Below, piece after piece: positions 49,701-56,429 of a stretch of DNA of 64,000 bases (position 1 is the stretch's first letter; each line of letters begins with the position of its first letter). Source of the DNA: Burkholderia arboris (GTDB lineage Bacteria; Pseudomonadota; Gammaproteobacteria; Burkholderiales; Burkholderiaceae). The DNA lies in contig NZ_CABVPX010000002.1 in NCBI RefSeq assembly GCF_902499125.1, forward strand, positions 186,001-250,000, written 5' to 3'. Made by a program: the position numbers and the translations under genes. A model generated the notes under the pieces. That model was not told where the DNA came from and did not search any database. It was given only the letters and a program-made list of their open reading frames with translations.

Positions 49701-50598
49701 CTTCTTCCGCGACGCGTTCCCGAACCTGATGCACCTGTTCGATGCGGCCGTGCAGGCTGTCGCCGCGCTCGACGAGCCCGAGGAACTGAACCCGGTTCGT
49801 GCGCGCATCGAGCGCGAACGTGCGAAATGGGTCGCGCAGGGCGTGGCGCCCGACGAAGCGCGGCGCCGCGCCGGCTGGCGCGTGTTCGGCGCGCGGCCGG
49901 GCAGCTACGGCGCGGGCCTGCAGGACCTGATCGACCAGCGCCGCTGGCAGAGCGACGCCGATCTTGCCGATGCGTATCGCCAGTGGGGCGGCCATGCGTA
50001 TGCGCAGAACAGCGCGGGCGACGCGGCCGCCGACGTATTCGGCGAGCGGCTCGCGACGATCGACGTCGTCGTGCAGAACCAGGACAGCCGTGAGCACGAC
50101 ATCCTCGATTCGAACGATTACTACCAGTTCCAGGGCGGGATGACGGCGGCCGTGCGGCACTTGTCCGGGCAGCAGCCGAGCATCTACCACGGCGACCATG
50201 CGAACCCGGTCGCGCCGAAGATGCGCACGCTGCGCGAGGAAATCGCGCGCGTGATCCGCTCGCGCGTCGTCAACCCGAAATGGCTCGACGGCGTGAAGCG
50301 GCACGGCTACAAGGGCGCGGCCGAGATGGCTGCGACCGTCGACTACCTGTACGGCTATGACGCGACCGCGCGCGTGCTGTCGGACCACCAGTACGCGCTC
50401 GTCGCCGACGCGTACCTGTTCGACGATGCCACCCGCGCGTTCTTGGAACGACACAACCCGAAGGCGCTGCACGGCATCTGCGAACGTTTCGTGGAAGCGA
50501 TGCAGCGCGGCCTGTGGCAGCAGCCGGGCGACTATCGCGAGCGGATCGAAGCGGTCTGGCTCGCGAGCGAACAACTCCAGGAAGGGGGACGGCGATGA
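46789..50598 (+). CDS. cobN: Cobaltochelatase large subunit CobN
   Basis: 1269 residues, full length for the family. Visible CobN/BchH features include DAVIHLGKHGNLEWLPGKSV, DPGEGSQAKRRAQAVIIDHL, MPPLTRAENYGPLQDLERQV, DVLPTGRNFYSVDTRAVPTR and, near the end, a segment around DSREHDILDSNDYYQFQGGM. It binds hydrogenobyrinic acid a,c-diamide and, with an AAA+ subunit and a VWA subunit, inserts cobalt using ATP. It overlaps the AAA+ gene by four bases (ATGA). Confidence 0.95.
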   Translation: MHLLRTTPGGFVDDTQGVVRIDQQPADIVILSSADTTLSLLASVVPHLAEGFPSVRLANVTFLRQPASVDFYVDDVLRHAKTVVIDHLGGEAYWPYGIEQAVSLASKRGQQLAMFSGDLQEDPNLVAKSTVTPDLCRLWWRYLREGGVHNADALLRSIAFHTLGFGDAPELPRPLPAAALYHPARDRASVDDWQPRWTPGAPVVAILFYRAHWQAANTAVFDALADALVEEGLNPLPIAVTSLKDAVSREVITQLCDTHGVALVLNTTAFAAGAIDSPEHDVLAGDAPVLQVILSGGNRDAWVADNQGLHARDIAMHIALPEVDGRIVTRAVSFKGLAYRCPHTEVDVVRYQPDAERIAFVAALARGWCRLRTLDNADKRVALILANYPQSEGRIGNGVGLDTPASALRVLATLRDAGYAVADLPPDGDALIARLTEGVTNDAAVHALRPAFQSFPLADYVARFARLPVAVRDALNERWGPPEADPTLRHGRFTIAGWRAGNVFVGIQPSRSRGENDYASYHDADLVPPHAYLAFYFWLRDAYRIDAVIHLGKHGNLEWLPGKSVALSDACWPDLTLGPLPHLYPFIVNDPGEGSQAKRRAQAVIIDHLMPPLTRAENYGPLQDLERQVDEYYEALMVDARRAKLLRKTILATIAEHRLHDELSVSPPRDAGDEDALLTRVDAWLCELKEAQIRDGLHVFGLSPADRQRRDTLLALARFPVGDGKGARAGLIGALARDLMPGDEFDPLAADWAAPWAGPRPAILQALDASPWRHAGDTRERLERLAQQWLDGLCAANGAAPATDSTPPGEWPHTLAVIERVRATLLPALDACGGEEMRQLLRGLDGRFVPPGPSGSPSRGRPDVLPTGRNFYSVDTRAVPTRAAWSLGLKSAQQLIERHLQDHGDYPRAIGLSVWGTATMRTGGDDIAQAFALLGVRPKWAHGSHRVTDFEILPIEIFDRPRIDVTLRVSGFFRDAFPNLMHLFDAAVQAVAALDEPEELNPVRARIERERAKWVAQGVAPDEARRRAGWRVFGARPGSYGAGLQDLIDQRRWQSDADLADAYRQWGGHAYAQNSAGDAAADVFGERLATIDVVVQNQDSREHDILDSNDYYQFQGGMTAAVRHLSGQQPSIYHGDHANPVAPKMRTLREEIARVIRSRVVNPKWLDGVKRHGYKGAAEMAATVDYLYGYDATARVLSDHQYALVADAYLFDDATRAFLERHNPKALHGICERFVEAMQRGLWQQPGDYRERIEAVWLASEQLQEGGRR

Positions 50599-51671
50599 CC
50601 GATCCGACGACGCACCGCGCGCGCGCGGTTTTTCCGTTTGCGGCGCTCGTCGCGCAGGACGCGCTGCAGCAGGCATTGCTGCTCGCCGCGATCGACCCGT
50701 CGCTCGGCGGCGTGCTCGTGAGCGGGCCGCGCGGCACCGCGAAATCGACCGCCGCGCGCGGCCTCGCGGAGCTACTGCCGGAAGGGCAGTTCGTCACGCT
50801 GCCGCTGTCGGCGAGCGACGAGCAGGTGACGGGCACGCTCGATCTCGCGCATGCGCTCGCTGAAAACGGCGTGCGCTTCCGGCCGGGCCTGCTCGCGCGT
50901 GCGCACCTCGGTGTGCTGTATGTCGACGAAGTGAACCTGCTCGCCGACGGGCTCGTCGATACGCTGCTGGACGTCGCCGCGAGCGGCGTGAACATCGTCG
51001 AGCGCGATGGCGTGTCGCACGCGCACGACGCACGCTTCGTGCTGGTCGGCACGATGAATCCCGAGGAGGGCGAGCTGCGCCCGCAGTTGCTCGACCGCTT
51101 CGGGTTGATGGTCGAACTGGAGAACTGTTTCGACGCCGCGCAGCGCGAGCGGATCGTGAAGGCGCGACTTGCGTTCGATCTCGATCCGGATGCCTTCCGC
51201 ACGCGCCATGCCTCCGCGCAGCGCGAACTCGGCGACCGGATTCATGCGGCGCGTGCGCGGCTGGCCGCGCTGGATTTCGACGATGCGGTGCATGCGCGCG
51301 TCAGCGCGCTGTGCATCGACGCGGCCGTCGACGGGTTGCGTGCCGATCTGGTGATGCTGCGCGCCGCGCGCGCACTGGCCGCGCTGGAACAGGCCGACGC
51401 GGTGACGGTATCGCAGGTGGAACGCGTGGCCGAAGCGGTGTTGCGGCACCGGCGCCATGCGGGTACGCCGCCGTCGCACGGATCGTCGCAGCACGGTGGC
51501 GAGCACGACGATCGTTCGCCGCCGGATGCACGCCAGCGGCCGGACAACCGGCCGGGCGAGACACGCGGCGATGCGTCGGCATCGCAGGGCGACTGGGGTT
51601 ATCTGCCGCCTGAACCGGCCGGGCTGCGCGACGTGAAAAGCGTGGTGCCGCTGCCGCTAAAAAAACGCTGA
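50595..51671 (+). CDS. chlI: AAA+ chelatase subunit (ChlI-like), zero-frame product
   Basis: 358 residues. Walker A GPRGTAKST spans about 44-52, Walker B LGVLYVDEVNLL lies near 110, and sensor-1 VLVGTMNPEEGELRPQLLDR follows. This is the Mg/Co chelatase ATPase fold, partner of CobN. From about 290 a poorly conserved, charged and Gln/Arg-rich linker follows (PPSHGSSQHGGEHDDRSPPD), as in ChlD/BchD proteins between the ATPase and VWA parts. The reading frame ends CTA AAA AAA CGC TGA, where a -1 slip would carry ribosomes into the VWA frame. Both a short I-like and a long D-like product are expected. Confidence 0.9.
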   Translation: MTDPTTHRARAVFPFAALVAQDALQQALLLAAIDPSLGGVLVSGPRGTAKSTAARGLAELLPEGQFVTLPLSASDEQVTGTLDLAHALAENGVRFRPGLLARAHLGVLYVDEVNLLADGLVDTLLDVAASGVNIVERDGVSHAHDARFVLVGTMNPEEGELRPQLLDRFGLMVELENCFDAAQRERIVKARLAFDLDPDAFRTRHASAQRELGDRIHAARARLAALDFDDAVHARVSALCIDAAVDGLRADLVMLRAARALAALEQADAVTVSQVERVAEAVLRHRRHAGTPPSHGSSQHGGEHDDRSPPDARQRPDNRPGETRGDASASQGDWGYLPPEPAGLRDVKSVVPLPLKKR

Positions 51672-51719
51672 GCCATCGAGCCGGCGCCGCCGCGAACGCC
51701 GTTCGCGGTGCTCGATGGC
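51659..51719 (+). promoter_or_regulatory. Predicted programmed -1 ribosomal frameshift signal
   Basis: The slippery run of seven A (51659-51665), read as A-AAA-AAA in the zero frame, is followed by a 6-base spacer containing the zero-frame stop. Then comes a perfect 9-bp stem GCCATCGAG / CTCGATGGC (51672-51680 with 51711-51719) enclosing a perfect 8-bp stem CCGCGAAC / GTTCGCGG (51690-51697 with 51701-51708). Heptamer, spacer and hairpin match the standard layout of -1 frameshift sites. Confidence 0.8.
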
Positions 51720-52348
51720 AGTCAGGCGCAGCCGCACGCGTACCGGGCACGGCACGCGCCGGCACGGCCGTTGCATGGCCGGCGACGCTCGCCGCGAAAC
51801 GCGACGGCCGGCTGCATCGCGATCAGCTGCGCTTCCGGAAACGCGCGGGCACGCCGCATGCGCTGCATTGCTTCGTGCTCGACTGCTCGGCGTCGATGCT
51901 GTCGCACGAGCGGCTCGCGCTCGCGAAGGGGCTGATCGTCGCGTATTTCGATCAGGCCGCGCGCGACCGTGTCGAAACCGCGCTGATCTGCTTCGGCGGC
52001 CACGGCGCCGCGCGGCGCTTCGGCCCGGCCGTGCCGCGCTGGTGGAATGCGCGCTGGCTCGAACCGGTCGACGGCGGCGGCGGCACGCCGCTCGCGGACG
52101 GCATCGCAGCCGCCGCGCAGCTGCTCGCGCGCGATGCGCGGCGCGAGCCCGGCAAGCAGCGCTGGCTGTGGGTGCTGTCGGACGGGCGCACGCGCGAGAC
52201 GCCGGCCAGGCCCGCGGCGGCCGATCACGTCGTGTTCGTCGACTTCGACGATGCGGCCGTGCGGATCGGGCAGGGTGCACGGCTCGCCGCCGCATGGGGC
52301 GCGCAGTGGATGACGGCCGACGCGCTGCGCACGGATCTCGCCGGCTGA
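51665..52348 (+). CDS. chlD: VWA domain part of ChlD-like chelatase subunit, read by -1 frameshift from chlI
   Basis: The frame is open from 51614 but has no ATG, GTG or TTG before 51875, which is inside the domain, just ahead of its metal site. The true domain begins well upstream (VAWPATLAAKRDGRLHRDQL, FRKRAGTPHALHCFVLDCSAS). Translation by slipping at the A7 run gives a fusion of 584 residues: AAA+, acidic/polar linker, VWA. The MIDAS motif D-C-S-A-S starts at about residue 430 of the fusion, with a later GGGGTPLADG and a WVLSDGRTRE strand. The VWA subunit couples the ATPase ring to CobN. A CTG at 51668 is the only other possible start. Confidence 0.82.
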   Translation, partial: TLSHRAGAAANAVRGARWQSGAAARVPGTARAGTAVAWPATLAAKRDGRLHRDQLRFRKRAGTPHALHCFVLDCSASMLSHERLALAKGLIVAYFDQAARDRVETALICFGGHGAARRFGPAVPRWWNARWLEPVDGGGGTPLADGIAAAAQLLARDARREPGKQRWLWVLSDGRTRETPARPAAADHVVFVDFDDAAVRIGQGARLAAAWGAQWMTADALRTDLAG

Positions 52349-52409
52349 TGGCCGGCCGGCGGTGCGATATGATCGCCGCTTCTGCTTCTGCACACTGGAA
52401 AAACCCGCC

Positions 52410-52862
52410 ATGCAAGTACTGGTCGATGCCGACGCGTGTCCCGCCGTCATCAAGGACATGCTGTTTCGCGCCGCGCGTCGTGCCGAAATCGGCGTGACGC
52501 TGGTCGCGAACCAGTTTCTGCGTACGCCGCCGTCGCCGTTCATCAAGGCCGTCCAGGTGCCGGCCGGCTTCGACGTGGCCGATGCGCGCATCGTCGAGCT
52601 GGTCGAGGCCGGTGATCTCGTGATCACGGCCGACATCCCGCTGGCCGCCGCCGTCCTCGACAAGGGCGCACATGCGCTCGACCCGCGCGGCAACTGGTTC
52701 AGCCGCGAGAACATCGAGGAACGCCTGTCGACCCGCGCGATGATGGACCAGTTGCGCAGCGCGGGCATCGACACCGGTGGGCCGGCGCCGTTCAGCGCGC
52801 GCGACGGCAAGGCGTTTGCATCGCAGCTCGACCGGTTCCTGGCGCGCCACGGCAAGCCTTGA
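52410..52862 (+). CDS. YaiI/YqxD family (DUF188) protein
   Basis: 150 residues from ATG 52410. The family signature is clear: MQVLVDADACPAVIKDMLFR, GFDVADARIVELVEAGDLVI, TADIPLAAAVLDKGAHALDP, RGNWFSRENIEERLSTRAMM. The fold is PIN-like, with conserved Asp residues suggesting a nuclease, but no function is established. It follows the chelatase gene by 61 bases. Confidence 0.92.
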   Translation: MQVLVDADACPAVIKDMLFRAARRAEIGVTLVANQFLRTPPSPFIKAVQVPAGFDVADARIVELVEAGDLVITADIPLAAAVLDKGAHALDPRGNWFSRENIEERLSTRAMMDQLRSAGIDTGGPAPFSARDGKAFASQLDRFLARHGKP

Positions 52863-52928
52863 GGCCGGGGCGCGACGGCCGCGCGTCGTGATCGTCCCGC
52901 GTGTGGGGCGACCCGCACGCGCCACAAC

Positions 52929-52984
52929 GCCGGATCGCCGGATCGCCGGATCGCCGGATCGCCGGACCGCCGGACCGCCGGATC
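52929..52984. repeat. Tandem repeat, seven copies of an 8-mer
   Basis: Seven adjacent units of GCCGGATC, with units 5 and 6 reading GCCGGACC (one substitution). The array lies in the 217-base gap between the YaiI-family gene and the DUF1993 gene. The 8-bp unit is not a multiple of three and no gene spans it. The rest of the gap shows only a good ribosome binding site before the next gene. Confidence 0.9.
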
Positions 52985-53079
52985 CGCATCGAATCGCGCT
53001 CGTCGCCCGGGCCGGGGTGCGTGTTTGCGTCGACGCTGCTATCGTGGCGCAAACGACAATCCAACCCAGGAGCGTACGC

Positions 53080-53652
53080 GTGACACCGACTCAACTTCTC
53101 ATCCCGACCTTCACCCACATGCTGCGCGCACAGACCGCGTGGCTCGACAAGGCTGTCGCGCACCGGCAGGCTGCGGGCGACGCGCCCGACGCGGCGATGA
53201 CGCTGAAGCTGGCGCCCGACATGTATCCGCTCGCGGCACAGGTGCGCTTCTCGTGCTTCCAGGCGATGGAGCCCGTCTACCGGCTGCGCGGCGAACCGTT
53301 GCCGGCTGCGCTGCTGGCCTTGCGTGAGGCGGGATGGAATGCGGATGCGCAGCCCGGCACGCTCGCCGACGCGCAGGCGATCATCGCGGGCACGCTGGCC
53401 TTTCTCGGCGAACTCGCGCCGGATGCGCTCGATGGCGGCACGGCGCTGCCGATCGCACTCGAGCTGCCGAACGGGATCGCGTTCGACATGACCGGCGAGC
53501 AGTACGCACGCGACTGGGCGCTGCCGCAGTTCTACTTCCACGCGATCGCCGCGTACGCGATCCTGCGCCATCACGGCGTCGAGCTCGGCAAGGCCGATTA
53601 CGTGCCGCACATGCTCGCGTACGTGCGGCCGGGCACGATTCCGCCAGGGTAA
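53080..53652 (+). CDS. DUF1993 family protein
   Basis: 190 residues from a GTG preceded by AGGAG at seven bases. It has the family look: LLIPTFTHMLRAQTAWLDKA, LAPDMYPLAAQVRFSCFQAM, and a C-terminal WALPQFYFHAIAAYAILRHH followed by GVELGKADYV. It is all-helical and DinB-like in size. No function is known. Confidence 0.85.
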   Translation: MTPTQLLIPTFTHMLRAQTAWLDKAVAHRQAAGDAPDAAMTLKLAPDMYPLAAQVRFSCFQAMEPVYRLRGEPLPAALLALREAGWNADAQPGTLADAQAIIAGTLAFLGELAPDALDGGTALPIALELPNGIAFDMTGEQYARDWALPQFYFHAIAAYAILRHHGVELGKADYVPHMLAYVRPGTIPPG

Positions 53653-53683
53653 GCGGGCCGCCAACGGGCGCTCGCGAAGCGAC

Positions 53684-54010
53684 ATGACACGGGCACTGTT
53701 CATCTGCAGCCGCAACCGGCTGCGCAGCCCGACGGCCGAAGCGGTGTTCGCCGCGTGGCCCGGCATCGAAACCGACTCCGCGGGCCTCGCGCCCGACGCG
53801 GACGCGCGCCTGTCCGCCGAGCAGCTCGACTGGGCCGAAATCGTGTTCGTGATGGAGCGGGCGCACAAGGCGAGGCTGTCGACGCTGTTCGGTGCGCATC
53901 TGAACGGCAAGAAGATCGTCTGCCTCGACATTCCCGACCGCTACGCGTTCATGCAGCCCGAACTCGTCGCGCTGCTCGAGCGCAAGGCCGGCCCGTTCCT
54001 GCGCGCGTGA
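53684..54010 (+). CDS. Small phosphotyrosine-phosphatase-like protein
   Basis: 108 residues. The N-terminus ALFICSRNRLRSPTAEAVFA has the C-x5-R(S) loop of low-molecular-weight tyrosine phosphatases, and VFVMERAHKARLSTLF follows. The usual C-terminal DPY acid loop is not clear; IPDRYAFMQPELV stands at that place and offers one Asp. It is shorter than classical members (about 150). It may be a phosphatase or a reduced relative. It converges on the Nudix gene. Confidence 0.75.
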   Translation: MTRALFICSRNRLRSPTAEAVFAAWPGIETDSAGLAPDADARLSAEQLDWAEIVFVMERAHKARLSTLFGAHLNGKKIVCLDIPDRYAFMQPELVALLERKAGPFLRA

Positions 54011-54031
54011 CCGGCGCGGGCAGCACCGCCG

Positions 54032-54454
54032 TCAACGCAGCGGGCCGTTGACGATCGCCGAAAAACAGTCGAGACGCAGCAGTTCGATGATCTTGCGCGT
54101 CGGCACGCTCGCATGGAGCGTGTCGAGCCGGTCGACGGTGAACCACTTGCAGCGGGCGATCTCGTTGTTCGCGCGCGGCGTCAGGTATGCCGGCACCTCG
54201 GCCACGAACACGTGATGGAGCTTCGTCAGCCCGCCGAACTGCACCGCGTAGTCGAGCACAAGCCCCTCCAGCCGCGTTTCCTCGGCAAGCTCCCGCTGCG
54301 CGGCTTCGAGCGGCGTCTCGCCGCGCCGGATCGTGCCACCCGGCAGCGACCAGCGCGACGCCGTGCGGGCGACCAGCAGCACGCTGCTGCGCTGGCGGCA
54401 CACGATGGTGGCGCGTTCCTTGGTGACGGCGAGGGTATCCGGCCCGATGCTCAT
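54032..54454 (-). CDS. Nudix hydrolase
   Basis: 140 residues from the ATG at 54454; an upstream in-frame start would add 26 unlike residues. The Nudix box GGTIRRGETPLEAAQRELAE ET-R-L-E-G is complete, with the catalytic Glu pair. It hydrolyses a nucleoside diphosphate linked to another group X; the substrate is unknown. The 150 bases upstream to the next gene show nothing further. Confidence 0.9.
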   Translation of the reverse strand: MSIGPDTLAVTKERATIVCRQRSSVLLVARTASRWSLPGGTIRRGETPLEAAQRELAEETRLEGLVLDYAVQFGGLTKLHHVFVAEVPAYLTPRANNEIARCKWFTVDRLDTLHASVPTRKIIELLRLDCFSAIVNGPLR

Positions 54455-54604
54455 GTTCGGCAAAACAGGTGCTGAATCGTGGAGAAAATGCGCGCCGGCA
54501 GCGGGTTGTGCGGCACCAGGCCGCGACGGCATACAGGCAGCCGCATCGATGTTACCGGCCGTTCGTGACAGTTCCGTGCACAGCGCAGCGCGCCGGACAC
54601 GGTG

Positions 54605-54862
54605 TCACGCATGCGTATAGATCCCGCTGCGCACGGGCTTCGCGCGGTGCGAACGGCGCTTGTGAACGGCGTGCCGCTGATGCGGCGATCGCGCCGTCGC
54701 GTGCCGGCGCGCAGGCGCGGGCCGGGCAGCGGATGCACCGGCCCGCGGCGCCGCGGCGGGCATTTGCGTCTGTCCTTCGCCGAAATGGAAAGTCTGGGTT
54801 TGCGCGTGTCCGACGCCCAGCATCGACGCCAGCACGAAGGCCGCCAGCCACAACCGTTTCAT
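54605..54862 (-). CDS. Small secreted basic protein, unknown function
   Basis: 85 residues. A signal peptide (MKRLWLAAFVLASMLGVGHA) is followed by an Ala/Pro-rich middle and an Arg/His-rich C-terminus (RRHATARSPHQRHAVHKRRS). A GGAG site lies seven bases before the ATG. I do not recognise the family. The charged tail could bind nucleic acid or polyanions. Composition alone supports export. Confidence 0.6.
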   Translation of the reverse strand: MKRLWLAAFVLASMLGVGHAQTQTFHFGEGQTQMPAAAPRAGASAARPAPARRHATARSPHQRHAVHKRRSHRAKPVRSGIYTHA

Positions 54863-55007
54863 GAATACTCCGCCTTGTTTTTTTCAGGATGAACGTAGTC
54901 CGCCAGCTTAGCGAAGGGCGGGGCGCCACCGCAACCGGCCTGCGTTCGGTGTCGTCCCCACTTGCGCACCGGGACGTTATCCGCGCGGCAGCCGGGTGCA
55001 TCCGGGC

Positions 55008-55046
55008 TTGACAACATAATTCCTGAGTGTGAATATAAATTCACAC
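55008..55046 (+). promoter_or_regulatory. Promoter with perfect palindromic operator before the CaiB gene
   Basis: TTGACA (55008-55013) is followed by a perfect palindrome GTGTGAAT-ATAA-ATTCACAC (55027-55046). The palindrome covers the place of the -10 element (GAATAT at 17 bp spacing, or TATAAA further on). It is AT-rich against the GC-rich surroundings. The IclR gene at the end of the cluster is the likely regulator. Confidence 0.65.
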
Positions 55047-55142
55047 ACAAGAAATATTCGTCGAATCCGGACCGACTGCGCGCCAGGGGCGCCAGGCCGC
55101 CGGAGCCGGCAGTCCGATCAACCGGAACCAGGAGCGGGACGC

Positions 55143-56303
55143 ATGGCGGAACACGAGCAGCAGGGCGCGCTGGCGGGATTGCGCATCATCGATCTGTCGC
55201 GGGTGCTGGGCGGCCCGTACGCGACGCAGATCCTCGCCGACCACGGCGCGGAGGTGATCAAGGTCGAACCGCCGTCCGGCGACGAGACGCGCACCTGGGG
55301 GCCGCCGTTCGACGGCGACACGGCGTCGTATTTCCTCGGCGTGAATCGCAACAAGCTCGGCGTCGCGCTCGACCTGACGCAACCGGCCGACCGCGAGCGG
55401 CTGCTCGGCCTGCTCGAGCACGCGGACGCCGTCGTCGAGAACTTCAAGATCGGCACGATGGAGCGCTGGGGCCTCGGTTTCGACGCGCTGCATGCGCGCT
55501 TTCCACGCCTCGTCTATTGCCGCGTGTCGGGCTTCGGCGCGGACGGCCCGCTCGGCGGGCTGCCTGGCTACGACGCGGCCGTGCAGGCGCTCGCGGGGCT
55601 GATGAGCGTCAATGGCGAAGCGGGCGGCGCACCGCTGCGCGTCGGCGTGCCGATCGTCGATCTCGTCACGGGGCTGAACGCGGCGCTCGGCGTGCTGATG
55701 GCGCTGCGCGAGCGCGATGCAAGCGGCCACGGCCAGTTCGTCGAGTCGACGCTGTTCGACTGCGCGCTGTCGATCCTGCATCCGCATACGCCGAACTACT
55801 TCCATTCGGGCAACGCGCCCGTGCGCACCGGCAACGCACACCCGAACATCACGCCGTACGACAGCTTTCCGACGGCGGGCGTCGACATCTTCCTGGCGGT
55901 CGGTAACAACGGGCAGTTCGCGGCGCTGTGCGACGTGCTCGGCACGCGCGGCTGGCTCGACGATCCGCGTTTTGCCGACAACCGTGCGCGCAGCGCGAAC
56001 CGCGCCGCGCTGCGCACGTTGCTCGAAACAGCGCTGGCGGCCCACGACGGTGCGGCGCTCGCCGAGCAGCTGATGCGTCGCGGCGTGCCGTGCGCGCCGG
56101 TGCTCGGGCTCGACGCGGCGCTCGACCATCCGCATGTCGCACATCGGGCGATGAAGGTCGAGCTGGGCCGGCATCGCGGCATCGCGTCGCCGATCAAGCT
56201 CGGCCGCACGCCGGCGACGTACCGGCGGCCGCCGCCCGCGCTGAACGAACACGCGGCACAGGTGTTCGCCGACGGCGGCGACAACGACGGTCGCCGGAAC
56301 TGA
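55143..56303 (+). CDS. CaiB/BaiF family (class III) CoA-transferase
   Basis: 386 residues from the ATG at 55143, preceded by AGGAG. Family features are LRIIDLSRVLGGPYATQILA, DHGAEVIKVEPPSGDETRTW and FLGVNRNKLGVALDL. The catalytic Asp is expected in the segment PGYDAAVQALAGLMSVNGEA, followed by DLVTGLNAALGVLMAL. These enzymes move CoA between carboxylic acids through mixed anhydride and thioester intermediates. The neighbours (carboxylate transporter, acyl-CoA dehydrogenase, IclR regulator) suggest activation of an imported carboxylate for breakdown. Confidence 0.9.
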   Translation: MAEHEQQGALAGLRIIDLSRVLGGPYATQILADHGAEVIKVEPPSGDETRTWGPPFDGDTASYFLGVNRNKLGVALDLTQPADRERLLGLLEHADAVVENFKIGTMERWGLGFDALHARFPRLVYCRVSGFGADGPLGGLPGYDAAVQALAGLMSVNGEAGGAPLRVGVPIVDLVTGLNAALGVLMALRERDASGHGQFVESTLFDCALSILHPHTPNYFHSGNAPVRTGNAHPNITPYDSFPTAGVDIFLAVGNNGQFAALCDVLGTRGWLDDPRFADNRARSANRAALRTLLETALAAHDGAALAEQLMRRGVPCAPVLGLDAALDHPHVAHRAMKVELGRHRGIASPIKLGRTPATYRRPPPALNEHAAQVFADGGDNDGRRN

Positions 56304-56429
56304 CCGGCAGCGCGGCCGCCGGCACGTGCCGCGCTGCGGCGCACGGCCGGCGGGCCGGAACACCATCATTCGGACATCACGCCGGCTTGCGCGCGAAAGA
56401 CGCACTACCGGCAGAAGAGGAGACGCATC

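Noticed and set aside
51875-52348. VWA domain as an independent gene starting at GTG 51875.
   Set aside because: That start lies within the domain, cutting off the conserved strand before the metal site, and has no ribosome binding site. The upstream frame is open and encodes typical family sequence, so frameshift expression fits better.
52929-52984. CRISPR-like repeat array.
   Set aside because: Units of 8 bp are directly adjacent with no spacers and no cas genes nearby. It is a simple tandem repeat.
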